From a bacterium (GTDB taxonomy: Bacteria; Bacillota; Clostridia; Lachnospirales; Lachnospiraceae), in NCBI GenBank assembly GCA_030539165.1, contig JAUNSO010000021.1, forward strand, positions 1-43,011: DNA of 43,011 nucleotides. The letters are read 5' to 3'. This document shows positions 24,599 through 32,335 of this stretch, piece by piece. The stretch's first letter is position 1; the number at the start of each line of letters is the position of its first letter. Position numbers and translations under genes: made by a program. The notes under the pieces were generated by a model that was not told where the DNA came from, did not search any database, and saw only the letters and a program-made list of their open reading frames with translations.

Positions 24599-26064
24599 TT
24601 CTCTATCTCCTTTAATATCTGTATTGCATTCAGTATAAATCCGAATACCTTCTTCTCTCTGTCAATATGAAGCGGCAGCATAGACAAAAACAGGGATGCC
24701 TCATACAGACGAATCAGTGCATAGTCAATCTGATTCTGCTGTAAATACTCACGGAAAATCTTACAATACTGCTCTTTATACGCATCACCCATAACCGACA
24801 GTTTAAAATGCATATCATCCTCTAATGATATCTCAAACAGATCACTGTTGAAATAATCATAGCAGCCGCAAACGGAATGTGACAGCTTTGCCAGATCATA
24901 AAAAGGATTCATATACAGATCTTCTTCGCAGGAAGCACCTCTCGGGTCGATCAGTTTCAGTAAAGAAGCATCCTGATTGTACAGAATATTGGAAAAGCAA
25001 AGATCACCATGTCCCACCACCAGTACATCTCTGAACGTCTTCTTTTCTGTTATTTTTCGATAAATCTGCATATACCAGGTAATGACAGCATCAATACCAT
25101 CAAATTCTGTTCCGATCTGTACGAGCCGGTCAAGCCTTTCAAATGCAGGACATTGTTTCAGATCTGCAACACGTTCTTCTACCTTTTTTACATACAACTG
25201 TTCCGCATTTTCCTCATAGGCTGTGCGGGATACTTCCTTTTCCGCCCGGTGTTTCAGGTAATAAAACAGTTTATCCATGATATCCCGGAATTCTTCTGTC
25301 CCGATTGCTCCGTGTACATAGCGGATAGCGATGTCTGTCATATGATATCGTTCCATCATATAGGATGCGCTGGTTTCGTTTTCCTCATAATGAAACGGCT
25401 TCACATACCACATTTTCATATCATCCGGCAAAAACTGATAGTAATCGTATTCTTTCTTCAGCTTTTCCTGATTCACAGACTGTTTGGTAACGGTATACGC
25501 GTCTCCGGCAAGCATATTGAAAAAACGTGCTTCAAAACCACCGGTAATAAACTGGCGAAAATAATGGATATCTGAAAGATCTACAAATGCCTCTGTTGTC
25601 ATCTTGGTATACCCGGATGCCTCCAGAGCCACTCTCATCGACTCATTCGTTTCTGTATCCGGAATGCGGTCAAGCAGTTCCTGATACTCTGAGATGTTTT
25701 GCAGCATCACCATTGCAGGTCTGCTGCCACACTCTACAATGTAGTTTTCATTGATATAACCTGCTTTTTCAAACAGAATCCGAAGTGCATCACGGTCACA
25801 TATTCCAAAATTTGAGAATAAATGTACAATCACACATCTGCCAAAGCTGGCATCCAGTCCTGATAATGCAGCCTCGATCTCATCCGTTCCTCGTACAGTT
25901 ACGAATTTGCGAACTCCCGGAAGCTGTGTCAATTCCTTACCCATACGTTCTTTGAGCGTGACTCTTTTAAAGATGGTATCTCCAAACGTCTTCTCACCCG
26001 TTATACATCTGATATCCTGATTTGGTTTTTGGCTGTCATCATATATGATAATGATATCTTTCAT
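24595..26064 (-). CDS. APH/choline-kinase-like phosphotransferase with unassigned N-terminal domain
   Basis: A 489-residue protein. The first 180 residues are an alpha/beta domain I do not recognise (MKDIIIIYDDSQKPNQDIRC, FGRCVIVHLFSNFGICD). They are followed by a kinase domain of the aminoglycoside/choline kinase fold. The catalytic loop is VVGHGDLCFSNILYNQ (HGDxxxxN) and the metal-binding aspartate is in LLKLIDPRG. It likely phosphorylates an alcohol or sugar made for the polymer. I chose ATG 26064 because AAGGCGG lies 8 bases upstream; a GTG at 26073 is less likely. It is the first gene of the kinase/HAD/nucleotidyltransferase trio. Confidence 0.8.
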   Translation of the reverse strand: MKDIIIIYDDSQKPNQDIRCITGEKTFGDTIFKRVTLKERMGKELTQLPGVRKFVTVRGTDEIEAALSGLDASFGRCVIVHLFSNFGICDRDALRILFEKAGYINENYIVECGSRPAMVMLQNISEYQELLDRIPDTETNESMRVALEASGYTKMTTEAFVDLSDIHYFRQFITGGFEARFFNMLAGDAYTVTKQSVNQEKLKKEYDYYQFLPDDMKMWYVKPFHYEENETSASYMMERYHMTDIAIRYVHGAIGTEEFRDIMDKLFYYLKHRAEKEVSRTAYEENAEQLYVKKVEERVADLKQCPAFERLDRLVQIGTEFDGIDAVITWYMQIYRKITEKKTFRDVLVVGHGDLCFSNILYNQDASLLKLIDPRGASCEEDLYMNPFYDLAKLSHSVCGCYDYFNSDLFEISLEDDMHFKLSVMGDAYKEQYCKIFREYLQQNQIDYALIRLYEASLFLSMLPLHIDREKKVFGFILNAIQILKEIEN

Positions 26065-26077
26065 GTTTCGCACCGCC

Positions 26078-26860
26078 TTACTTCAGTTTCTTCTGTTTCT
26101 GTGAACCTCTGCGTCTGATCAGACAGATGGTATATCCTACCACTGTCAGCACACCTATCATCGTCGCGCTGATCCATGTATAGGCAGTCAGCACCTGTGA
26201 TGTTCCCGACATGAAAATTGCAGCAATATACTCCGAAAATGCCGAGGCACCAAACGCCATATGTCTCATAGAAGACAGACACCATAATACACCTGTTTCG
26301 GCTATCCATGCTGCACACGACAGTAAAATAATCAAAGCATATCTGCCCGAAATCAGATTTCTCACATAATCATACCAGGTTTTAGCTACCTCCAGCCCAC
26401 GAAGAACTGTCATAGAACGTACAGAGGTTTTATTCATAATAATATACCGGTTCAGGTATGTATAAATACCGGGAAATACAATAAAAATGAAGACTGCCAG
26501 TATCGCCGCCACCGCCAGCACACCTGTGACCCAGGTCACCTCACCGGTAATAAAGACTTCAAACGGAATCAAAAGCACCAAAAGTGCTATCGTGTCAAAA
26601 AAACGGTCTACCATCACGCTGAACAGACCTATCTGAAACACCTTTGTCTCGCGGGAAAAACAGAATATTCTGTAGACCTCTCCCAGCTTGAAGGGAATCA
26701 CAAGATTCACAAAGGTTGTCTTTAAATATGTCAGTACAAAACGCCGAAATTCAATTTTCTGTTCCATGAGAATCAGATAGAGTCTCATCATTTTTGCCAG
26801 ATGCACCACGATAAATCCTGCTAGAAACAATGGCACCATCCAGAAATACGCTACATTCAT
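26078..26860 (-). CDS. LPG-synthase transmembrane region (YbhN/UPF0104-like) membrane protein
   Basis: A 260-residue protein with about six to seven membrane helices. The conserved family segment LKTTFVNLVIPFKLGEVYRIFCF (residues about 46-68) matches the N-x-x-x-P-x-K/R-x-G-E pattern of flippase-like proteins related to the membrane half of MprF and to AglD. It is somewhat shorter than the usual 300 residues. Proteins of this type are thought to move lipid-linked sugars or lipids. The start overlaps the upstream GT2 gene as ATGA, which suggests it handles that enzyme's product. Confidence 0.8.
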   Translation of the reverse strand: MNVAYFWMVPLFLAGFIVVHLAKMMRLYLILMEQKIEFRRFVLTYLKTTFVNLVIPFKLGEVYRIFCFSRETKVFQIGLFSVMVDRFFDTIALLVLLIPFEVFITGEVTWVTGVLAVAAILAVFIFIVFPGIYTYLNRYIIMNKTSVRSMTVLRGLEVAKTWYDYVRNLISGRYALIILLSCAAWIAETGVLWCLSSMRHMAFGASAFSEYIAAIFMSGTSQVLTAYTWISATMIGVLTVVGYTICLIRRRGSQKQKKLK

Positions 26861-27639
26861 GCAATCACTTCAGCCTTATATTCCTCTATTTTCTTTTCTC
26901 TGTAATCCTGTGCAATCGACATAGGATCACGCCAGTATCCATACAGCATCTTCAGCACCGTAACGGCCTGATTAACCATCTTCACGTTTGATACCTGGTC
27001 ATCTTCCCTCCAGGAAATCGGATAAAAGCAAATATCATGTGCACAATACTGACTCGCCAGTATCATACAGTAGTTGAACATCAAATTATCCGGAAACTTT
27101 TCATAAAAAGAATCCTCCAGCATCTTCACACTGTATACATTCAGGCCAGAGCCAAGATCATATATTTTTCGCTTTACAACCGCAGCAAACAGAAAATCAT
27201 AAACCACATTTCCAAAGCTTCTGAATAAGGAATAACCTGTCAGACGAGAGCCTCTCATAAATCTGGCGCCTAAGATACAGTCATGTTTTCTGTGCAGTCC
27301 TTTTTTAAATACAGGCAGTATATCTGACAAAGTACCCTGATCATCACCGTGAAGCACCGTTACATAATCAAATCCATGTTCCTTTGCATATGCAAAAGCC
27401 ACCTTATGAGAGCCACCAAGTCCATAATTGTCCTGATTACGCAGCAGTTTCATCGGGATATAGGGATGCTTCTCTATAAACCCCTTGACGACCCCCTCTG
27501 TGTCATCGGTACTCCTGTTATTGACCATGATGATTTCCGTAAAATATTGCATTGTCTCCTGATCCAGCTGTCCGAGTACACGTATGATCTGTTTCTCGCA
27601 GTTGTAGCCCGGTATGAACAGTAATATTTTATCTCTCAT
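26857..27639 (-). CDS. Polyprenyl-phosphate GT2 glycosyltransferase (DPM1-like)
   Basis: A 260-residue cytoplasmic GT2. Motifs are ILLFIPGYNCEKQIIRVLGQ, EIIMVNNRSTDDTEGVVKGF, VTVLHGDDQGTLSDILPVF (DxD region) and CILGARFMRGSRLTG, the last typical of dolichyl/undecaprenyl-phosphate mannosyl- or glucosyltransferases. There are no C-terminal membrane helices. It probably makes an undecaprenyl-phosphate sugar for use on the outer face. AGGGGG precedes ATG 27639. A GtrA flippase-type gene and a GT87-like membrane transferase lie within 3 kb in the same operon. Confidence 0.87.
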   Translation of the reverse strand: MRDKILLFIPGYNCEKQIIRVLGQLDQETMQYFTEIIMVNNRSTDDTEGVVKGFIEKHPYIPMKLLRNQDNYGLGGSHKVAFAYAKEHGFDYVTVLHGDDQGTLSDILPVFKKGLHRKHDCILGARFMRGSRLTGYSLFRSFGNVVYDFLFAAVVKRKIYDLGSGLNVYSVKMLEDSFYEKFPDNLMFNYCMILASQYCAHDICFYPISWREDDQVSNVKMVNQAVTVLKMLYGYWRDPMSIAQDYREKKIEEYKAEVIA

Positions 27640-27656
27640 ATAGATCCCCCTGTCCG

Positions 27657-28826
27657 TCAGTTCTTGAATGGCTCTATCTTAACCGGCTGTACCACTGTAT
27701 CTGCCGGGTAGTCAAATCCATCCGGAATATAGGTATTCTGATACTTATAATCATACATACAGGATTCCTTGCGGTTGTTTGCATAGTATGCAACATTCTT
27801 TGCTGCATCTTCACCCAGCATATTCAGGGCTGTCTGATTATAGTGCCACTGATCTACCATATAGGTCGTACCAAACCCTGACATCATCGTGGAAGCCAGC
27901 GCATAATAGCCGCTCGTCCGGCACATTTCCGTCTGAGCCTTGATTACATTGTCAAAATAATTTACTTTGTCAATCGTCCTGCCCGGTCTGATAATGAATA
28001 CCTTCTGGATACCGTTGATAAAAAGTGGACGAATGATATTATCCATATTTTCTGTATACTGTGCCGCCGTAATGCCTTTATCCGCGTCTGATTCACCCTG
28101 CAGCCAGACTACAAACTGATTTCTTACATAATAGTCATTACCCTCAAGCCAGATCTTTGCTCTCTGATGACGTTCCACAAAGTCATTCACGATTGCCTGT
28201 CTGGTCCAGAATTCAGTTGAAGTCGCACCTGCTGATGCAGATACGGCAATCATCGGAACCCCTGTCTCCTGATAGTAGGTATTGGCAAAAGCGGACACCA
28301 GTGATCCCTTTTTACCTCCCGGATATTCTACAATACCGCCGACCTGATTCTCATTGATGCCAAATGGCTCTACTATGGAATACAGTCTCGTCGGATCAGA
28401 AATTGCACGGAAATCATATCCTGCACCCGGTTTCACTGTCGGCGCCTGTGAAGCATCTCCGCCGCAGCCGGACATATTACTCTGACCCATAAACATAATA
28501 ATGTCAACGACTACCTTGCCATCCTTTTTGATTGCTTCCTTCTCCTCTTCCACGACAGGAGCCGGAGACGGTGTCTCCGTTACAGGCGGCTCATCAGTAC
28601 TGACTATCTTATCAGTAGCATCTACTACATTCAGATTGCCCGTCGTCGGATCTGTCCCCTCTGCAGTCACTTCCGCTGCCGGTGTCGGGCTTTCCGTGAC
28701 CACAGTCTGCGTATCCGCAGTCGGGCTCTCTGCTGCTCCGGTATCACAGCCCGCCATCAGAGCGGCCATCAGTAATATCGTAAGGATCGGGAGTATTTTT
28801 TTATGATTCTTTTGTTGAGAGTTCAT
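27657..28826 (-). CDS. SGNH carbohydrate esterase lipoprotein (sialate O-acetylesterase-like)
   Basis: About 389 residues from ATG 28826. A lipoprotein signal (LTILLMAALMAGC) is followed by a Thr/Ser/Pro-rich spacer of about 80 residues (ESPTADTQTVVTESPTPAAE). The SGNH domain begins VDIIMFMGQSNMSG (GQSNM nucleophile block). It continues with FVVWLQGESDADKG and ends with the Asp-x-x-His block MVDQWHYNQTALNMLG. Such enzymes remove or transfer O-acyl groups on glycans outside the cell. Starts at TTG 28865 or ATG 28850 (AAGAAAGAAG upstream) are possible; all overlap the gtrA end. It likely trims or exchanges acetyl groups of the polymer. Confidence 0.83.
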   Translation of the reverse strand: MNSQQKNHKKILPILTILLMAALMAGCDTGAAESPTADTQTVVTESPTPAAEVTAEGTDPTTGNLNVVDATDKIVSTDEPPVTETPSPAPVVEEEKEAIKKDGKVVVDIIMFMGQSNMSGCGGDASQAPTVKPGAGYDFRAISDPTRLYSIVEPFGINENQVGGIVEYPGGKKGSLVSAFANTYYQETGVPMIAVSASAGATSTEFWTRQAIVNDFVERHQRAKIWLEGNDYYVRNQFVVWLQGESDADKGITAAQYTENMDNIIRPLFINGIQKVFIIRPGRTIDKVNYFDNVIKAQTEMCRTSGYYALASTMMSGFGTTYMVDQWHYNQTALNMLGEDAAKNVAYYANNRKESCMYDYKYQNTYIPDGFDYPADTVVQPVKIEPFKN

Positions 28827-29349
28827 TTTCTGTCTGTTCAATAGGCTCATCTTCTTTCTTCTCAAGAAATATCTTTCTGGAAATAAAGTTATATACCATT
28901 ACAACACCTGTGGCAACGCATTTGGCAATCAAAGCCGCAAGATCTGTAACAGACGCAATGTGGATACCAATGCCCGCCAGCAGATCAAAGATTGCTGCAG
29001 TCAGTGTCTGTACCCAGTGTACATGTTCATAGATGACATCTACGCAAAGCCAGAGTACCAGTGTATTGATTCCCATGCCGACAAGGCTCAGCAGCAAAAA
29101 CACCGCAAACTCCTTTTTCTTATCAGCATTCTCTTTTCTTTCAAATACAAATGCCATGCTGGCCAGATAATTAAAGATCAGTGAAACCGTAAACCCTGCA
29201 AATCCTGCTACCAGATATCCATATTCCCAATCAAGCAGTGATAATACAATCGTATAGACGATAAAATCAATCAGGAATGCCAGTCCGCCTACCACTCCAA
29301 ATTTTAAGATCTGTTTGATCAGCTTCTCTTTTTTTGCTTTCTTATCCAT
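28801..29349 (-). CDS. GtrA family membrane protein
   Basis: A 182-residue protein with four membrane helices. LIKQILKFGVVGGLAFLIDF is the family N-terminus, and FTVSLIFNYLASMAFVFE and YNFISRKIFLEKKE are the paired repeat motifs (NY...FVF and NF...FLF-like). GtrA proteins are proposed to flip undecaprenyl-phosphate sugars. The third loop between helices 3 and 4 is longer than usual (about 110-135). The charged C-terminal tail continues about 20 residues past the last helix. It lies between a GT87-like transferase and a polyprenyl-phosphate GT2 system. Confidence 0.92.
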   Translation of the reverse strand: MDKKAKKEKLIKQILKFGVVGGLAFLIDFIVYTIVLSLLDWEYGYLVAGFAGFTVSLIFNYLASMAFVFERKENADKKKEFAVFLLLSLVGMGINTLVLWLCVDVIYEHVHWVQTLTAAIFDLLAGIGIHIASVTDLAALIAKCVATGVVMVYNFISRKIFLEKKEDEPIEQTENELSTKES

Positions 29350-29375
29350 TTGTCTTAATCCTGTTCTTTCTATAT

Positions 29376-30569
29376 TTATCGCTTATCCGCAACCTGTTCC
29401 GGATGTGTCCGACCAATCCTGATGTTCATCCACGTGACCCATATTGTAAAAATATAGTATAGTGTTCCGACACAGATCAATGCCGGTAAAGCCTCACTGA
29501 ATATACGTAAAACATAATTTACCAAAACCATCAGAATCAAATAATAACAGAGCATACCGTTTTTCAGACCTTGCCTGATATCTTGTCCTGCCCCACAAAA
29601 CAAAGCCGCCACTACCACCAGTACAAAAAAATCGTATGTCCTGTGATAGGTAACAATCAATGACCATAAAACCAGCATACTGATGATCTGCGCATCAACG
29701 CCCTGCGGCATCTTCAACATCATGATGAATAAAAAGAGCATGACGATCCCGGCCAGCACAAATGCCAGCGGTGATCCCTGCAGCAGTGCCCCGAAATCGA
29801 TACCGCCCTCTGCTGCCAGTGCACTTGATACCTGAAGTGGCTGTATGATCATATCAAGGATTCCGGTATGCAGCCAAAATACAGCAAATATTGTCAGCCC
29901 AACATGGATCAGTACTGACAGTATCAATTCCTTCCATTTACGTTTATATACAAAGTACAGTGCCAGCGGTACTGTCAAGGTGTATTTAAAGTAGCTGACT
30001 GCAAGGCATAGGATCGTACCGGCTGTATAGCCTGCCTTTCCACTCTCTTCATGTCGTCTGCTGAAATAAACGGCTGCCAGAAAAAACAGAAAGGAGAAAA
30101 TCGTGTGCTGCCCGACACCCAGTTGATTCCGGTATGGTGTCCCCGATATCATGAACAGCATCAGCAGTATAAATAATCTTCTATCCAGTGCCGCTAAAAA
30201 TGTCTTACGCAGCAGTACAATCATCAAAACCGTAAACAGCAGATTGGATGCCAGCCATACATAACGTGCCGCAAGAGGTGCCAGCAGTGTATATGGGAAC
30301 AGCAGCATCAGCAGTGACGGAAACTGATTGGCTTCCATCTGCAGACAGTAATCCTCCCAATGGTATTGATCCAGAATCCCTGTTGGTGTCAGAGATTCTA
30401 TATACGGATTGATCCGCAGCGTCAATGCTTTTGCAGCATCCCATTGAAAGTCCTGACTGACGGCAATCGCATTTCTGCATCCCTGTATCAGGGAAACAGC
30501 AGCTAACAGGCCAAATATGATATACAGCAGTATCCACAGCTTTTGATTCTCATATTGTTTTTTCCACAT
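29376..30569 (-). CDS. GT87-like (DUF2029) polytopic membrane glycosyltransferase
   Basis: A protein of about 397 residues with roughly ten membrane helices and a GT-C layout. The first extracytoplasmic loop holds FQWDAAKALTLRINPYIES, a pattern with D and NPY as in GT87 mannosyl/arabinosyl transferases. NQLGVGQHTIFSFLFFLA matches the conserved N/GQ-x-N-like segment. It probably uses an undecaprenyl-phosphate sugar to decorate the exported glycan. I prefer ATG 30569 (AGGGG upstream) over ATG 30590, which has no ribosome binding site. Both follow the phosphoglucomutase gene closely. Confidence 0.78.
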   Translation of the reverse strand: MWKKQYENQKLWILLYIIFGLLAAVSLIQGCRNAIAVSQDFQWDAAKALTLRINPYIESLTPTGILDQYHWEDYCLQMEANQFPSLLMLLFPYTLLAPLAARYVWLASNLLFTVLMIVLLRKTFLAALDRRLFILLMLFMISGTPYRNQLGVGQHTIFSFLFFLAAVYFSRRHEESGKAGYTAGTILCLAVSYFKYTLTVPLALYFVYKRKWKELILSVLIHVGLTIFAVFWLHTGILDMIIQPLQVSSALAAEGGIDFGALLQGSPLAFVLAGIVMLFLFIMMLKMPQGVDAQIISMLVLWSLIVTYHRTYDFFVLVVVAALFCGAGQDIRQGLKNGMLCYYLILMVLVNYVLRIFSEALPALICVGTLYYIFTIWVTWMNIRIGRTHPEQVADKR

Positions 30570-30592
30570 GTGTGTGTCCCCTGACTCCATAT

Positions 30593-32317
30593 CTAAATCA
30601 GTGCTATCACAGCTTCCTTCAATGCCTGAAGCTTTGTCTCGGCATCCTGCAGCGAAGTCCCCTTAATGCCCATATAGAACTTGATTTTCGGCTCCGTGCC
30701 GGAAGGTCGTGCACAGCACCATGAATCATTATCCAGTTCAAAATATAATACATTGGAGGTCGGCAGACCTGTATCTGAGCATTCACCTGTCTTCAGATTC
30801 TTGACCTGATGTGTCTCGTAATCCTTGAAGTTCACCACATCAAGATCACCGAACCGTGCAGGATTCTCCTGACGGAGCTTTTCCATAATCTCTTTGATCT
30901 GTTGCGCTCCTTCGATTCCCTTCAATGTAATTGTATGCATACCTTCTTTGTAATAGCCATATTTCTCGTAGATATTCAGCATCTGATCCCACAGTGTGAT
31001 GCCTTTGCTCTTGCAGTATGCAGCAACCTCACACAGGCACATAACCGCTACCACCGCGTCCTTATCCCTTGCATGCGTTCCTGCCAAACAGCCATAGCTC
31101 TCTTCCAGACCAAATACATACTGATAAGTATGATTTTGCTCAAAGAGCTTGATCTGCTCTCCGATGTACTTAAAGCCTGTCAGCACCTCTATCAGCTTGA
31201 CATGGTATTCCTCTGCCAGACGGTCTGCTATATTCGTTGTCACAATGGTCTTGATCAACGCTGCATTTTCGGGCAGTGTACCTGTAGCCTGACGTTCGCG
31301 TAAAATATATTCCGCAATCAGCATTCCGGACATATTGCCTGTAAATGATACATACTCACCGGTTTTTGCATCCTTCGCATAGATTCCGAGACGATCTGCA
31401 TCCGGATCAGTGGCCAGTACCACATCCGCATCCTTTTCCTTAGCAAGCTTCAGTGCCAGTTCAAAGGCGGCAGGATCTTCCGGATTCGGATAAGCCAGCG
31501 TCGTAAAGTTCGGGTCGGGCAGCTCCTGCTCCGGCACCACATATACATTCTTAAACCCAAGCTCAGACAGAATCCGTCTGACAGGTACATTTCCCGTGCC
31601 GTGGAATGGTGAATAAACGATCTTGATATCACCTGCCACCTGTTGTATGATCTCCGGATGGATGATCAGCTTTTTCAGCTCTGCCATGTATGCATCATCA
31701 ATATCACTGCCGATCACATTATAAAGATGTTTCGAAATTGCTTCCTCTTTGCCGATGCTCTTAACCGTATGATAATCTGTTACGTTTTTCACCTCTGTAA
31801 TGATGTCGGTATCCTTGGGTGCTGTAATCTGTGCACCGTCTTCCCAGTATACCTTGTAGCCGTTATATTCAGGTGGATTGTGACTGGCTGTGACTACAAT
31901 TCCGGCTGTACAGCCCAGTTTTCTGACCGCAAATGATAATTCCGGTGTAGGACGCAGCGCATCAAATACATAAGCCTTGATTCCGTTTGCAGCCAGACAC
32001 AGTGCAGCTTCATCTGCAAACTCCGGAGACATAAAGCGGGAATCATAGGCAATTGCCACACCCTTTTCTGATGCTCCCTGCTTGATAATGTAATTGGCAA
32101 GTCCCTGTGTTGCTTTTCTGACCGTATACGGATTCATGCGGTTGGTTCCTGCACCGATCACTCCACGCAGACCACCTGTACCAAACTCCAGCTCCTTATA
32201 AAAACGATCCTGTATCTCGGCGTCATTTCCTTCTATATCTGCCAGTTCCTTCTTTGTCGCCTTGTCAAAATAGTCATCCTCCATCCAAAATCTGTACTGT
32301 TCCTTGTAATCCATCAT
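30593..32317 (-). CDS. Alpha-phosphohexomutase (phosphoglucomutase/phosphomannomutase)
   Basis: A 574-residue cytoplasmic enzyme that interconverts hexose 6-phosphate and 1-phosphate, feeding nucleotide-sugar synthesis. The phosphoserine is Ser145 in VVTASHNPPEYNGYKVYW. The metal loop is ATDPDADRLGI, the sugar-binding loop is GLEESYGCLAG, and the phosphate-binding loop is CARPSGTEPKIKFY. The length and N-terminal FGTGGLRGVIGAGTNRMN match the PgcA-type of Firmicutes. AAGGAGG precedes ATG 32317. Its presence fits supply of glucose-1-phosphate for dTDP-rhamnose and other donors. Confidence 0.95.
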   Translation of the reverse strand: MMDYKEQYRFWMEDDYFDKATKKELADIEGNDAEIQDRFYKELEFGTGGLRGVIGAGTNRMNPYTVRKATQGLANYIIKQGASEKGVAIAYDSRFMSPEFADEAALCLAANGIKAYVFDALRPTPELSFAVRKLGCTAGIVVTASHNPPEYNGYKVYWEDGAQITAPKDTDIITEVKNVTDYHTVKSIGKEEAISKHLYNVIGSDIDDAYMAELKKLIIHPEIIQQVAGDIKIVYSPFHGTGNVPVRRILSELGFKNVYVVPEQELPDPNFTTLAYPNPEDPAAFELALKLAKEKDADVVLATDPDADRLGIYAKDAKTGEYVSFTGNMSGMLIAEYILRERQATGTLPENAALIKTIVTTNIADRLAEEYHVKLIEVLTGFKYIGEQIKLFEQNHTYQYVFGLEESYGCLAGTHARDKDAVVAVMCLCEVAAYCKSKGITLWDQMLNIYEKYGYYKEGMHTITLKGIEGAQQIKEIMEKLRQENPARFGDLDVVNFKDYETHQVKNLKTGECSDTGLPTSNVLYFELDNDSWCCARPSGTEPKIKFYMGIKGTSLQDAETKLQALKEAVIALI

Positions 32318-32335
32318 GCTTCCTCCTTCAATATT

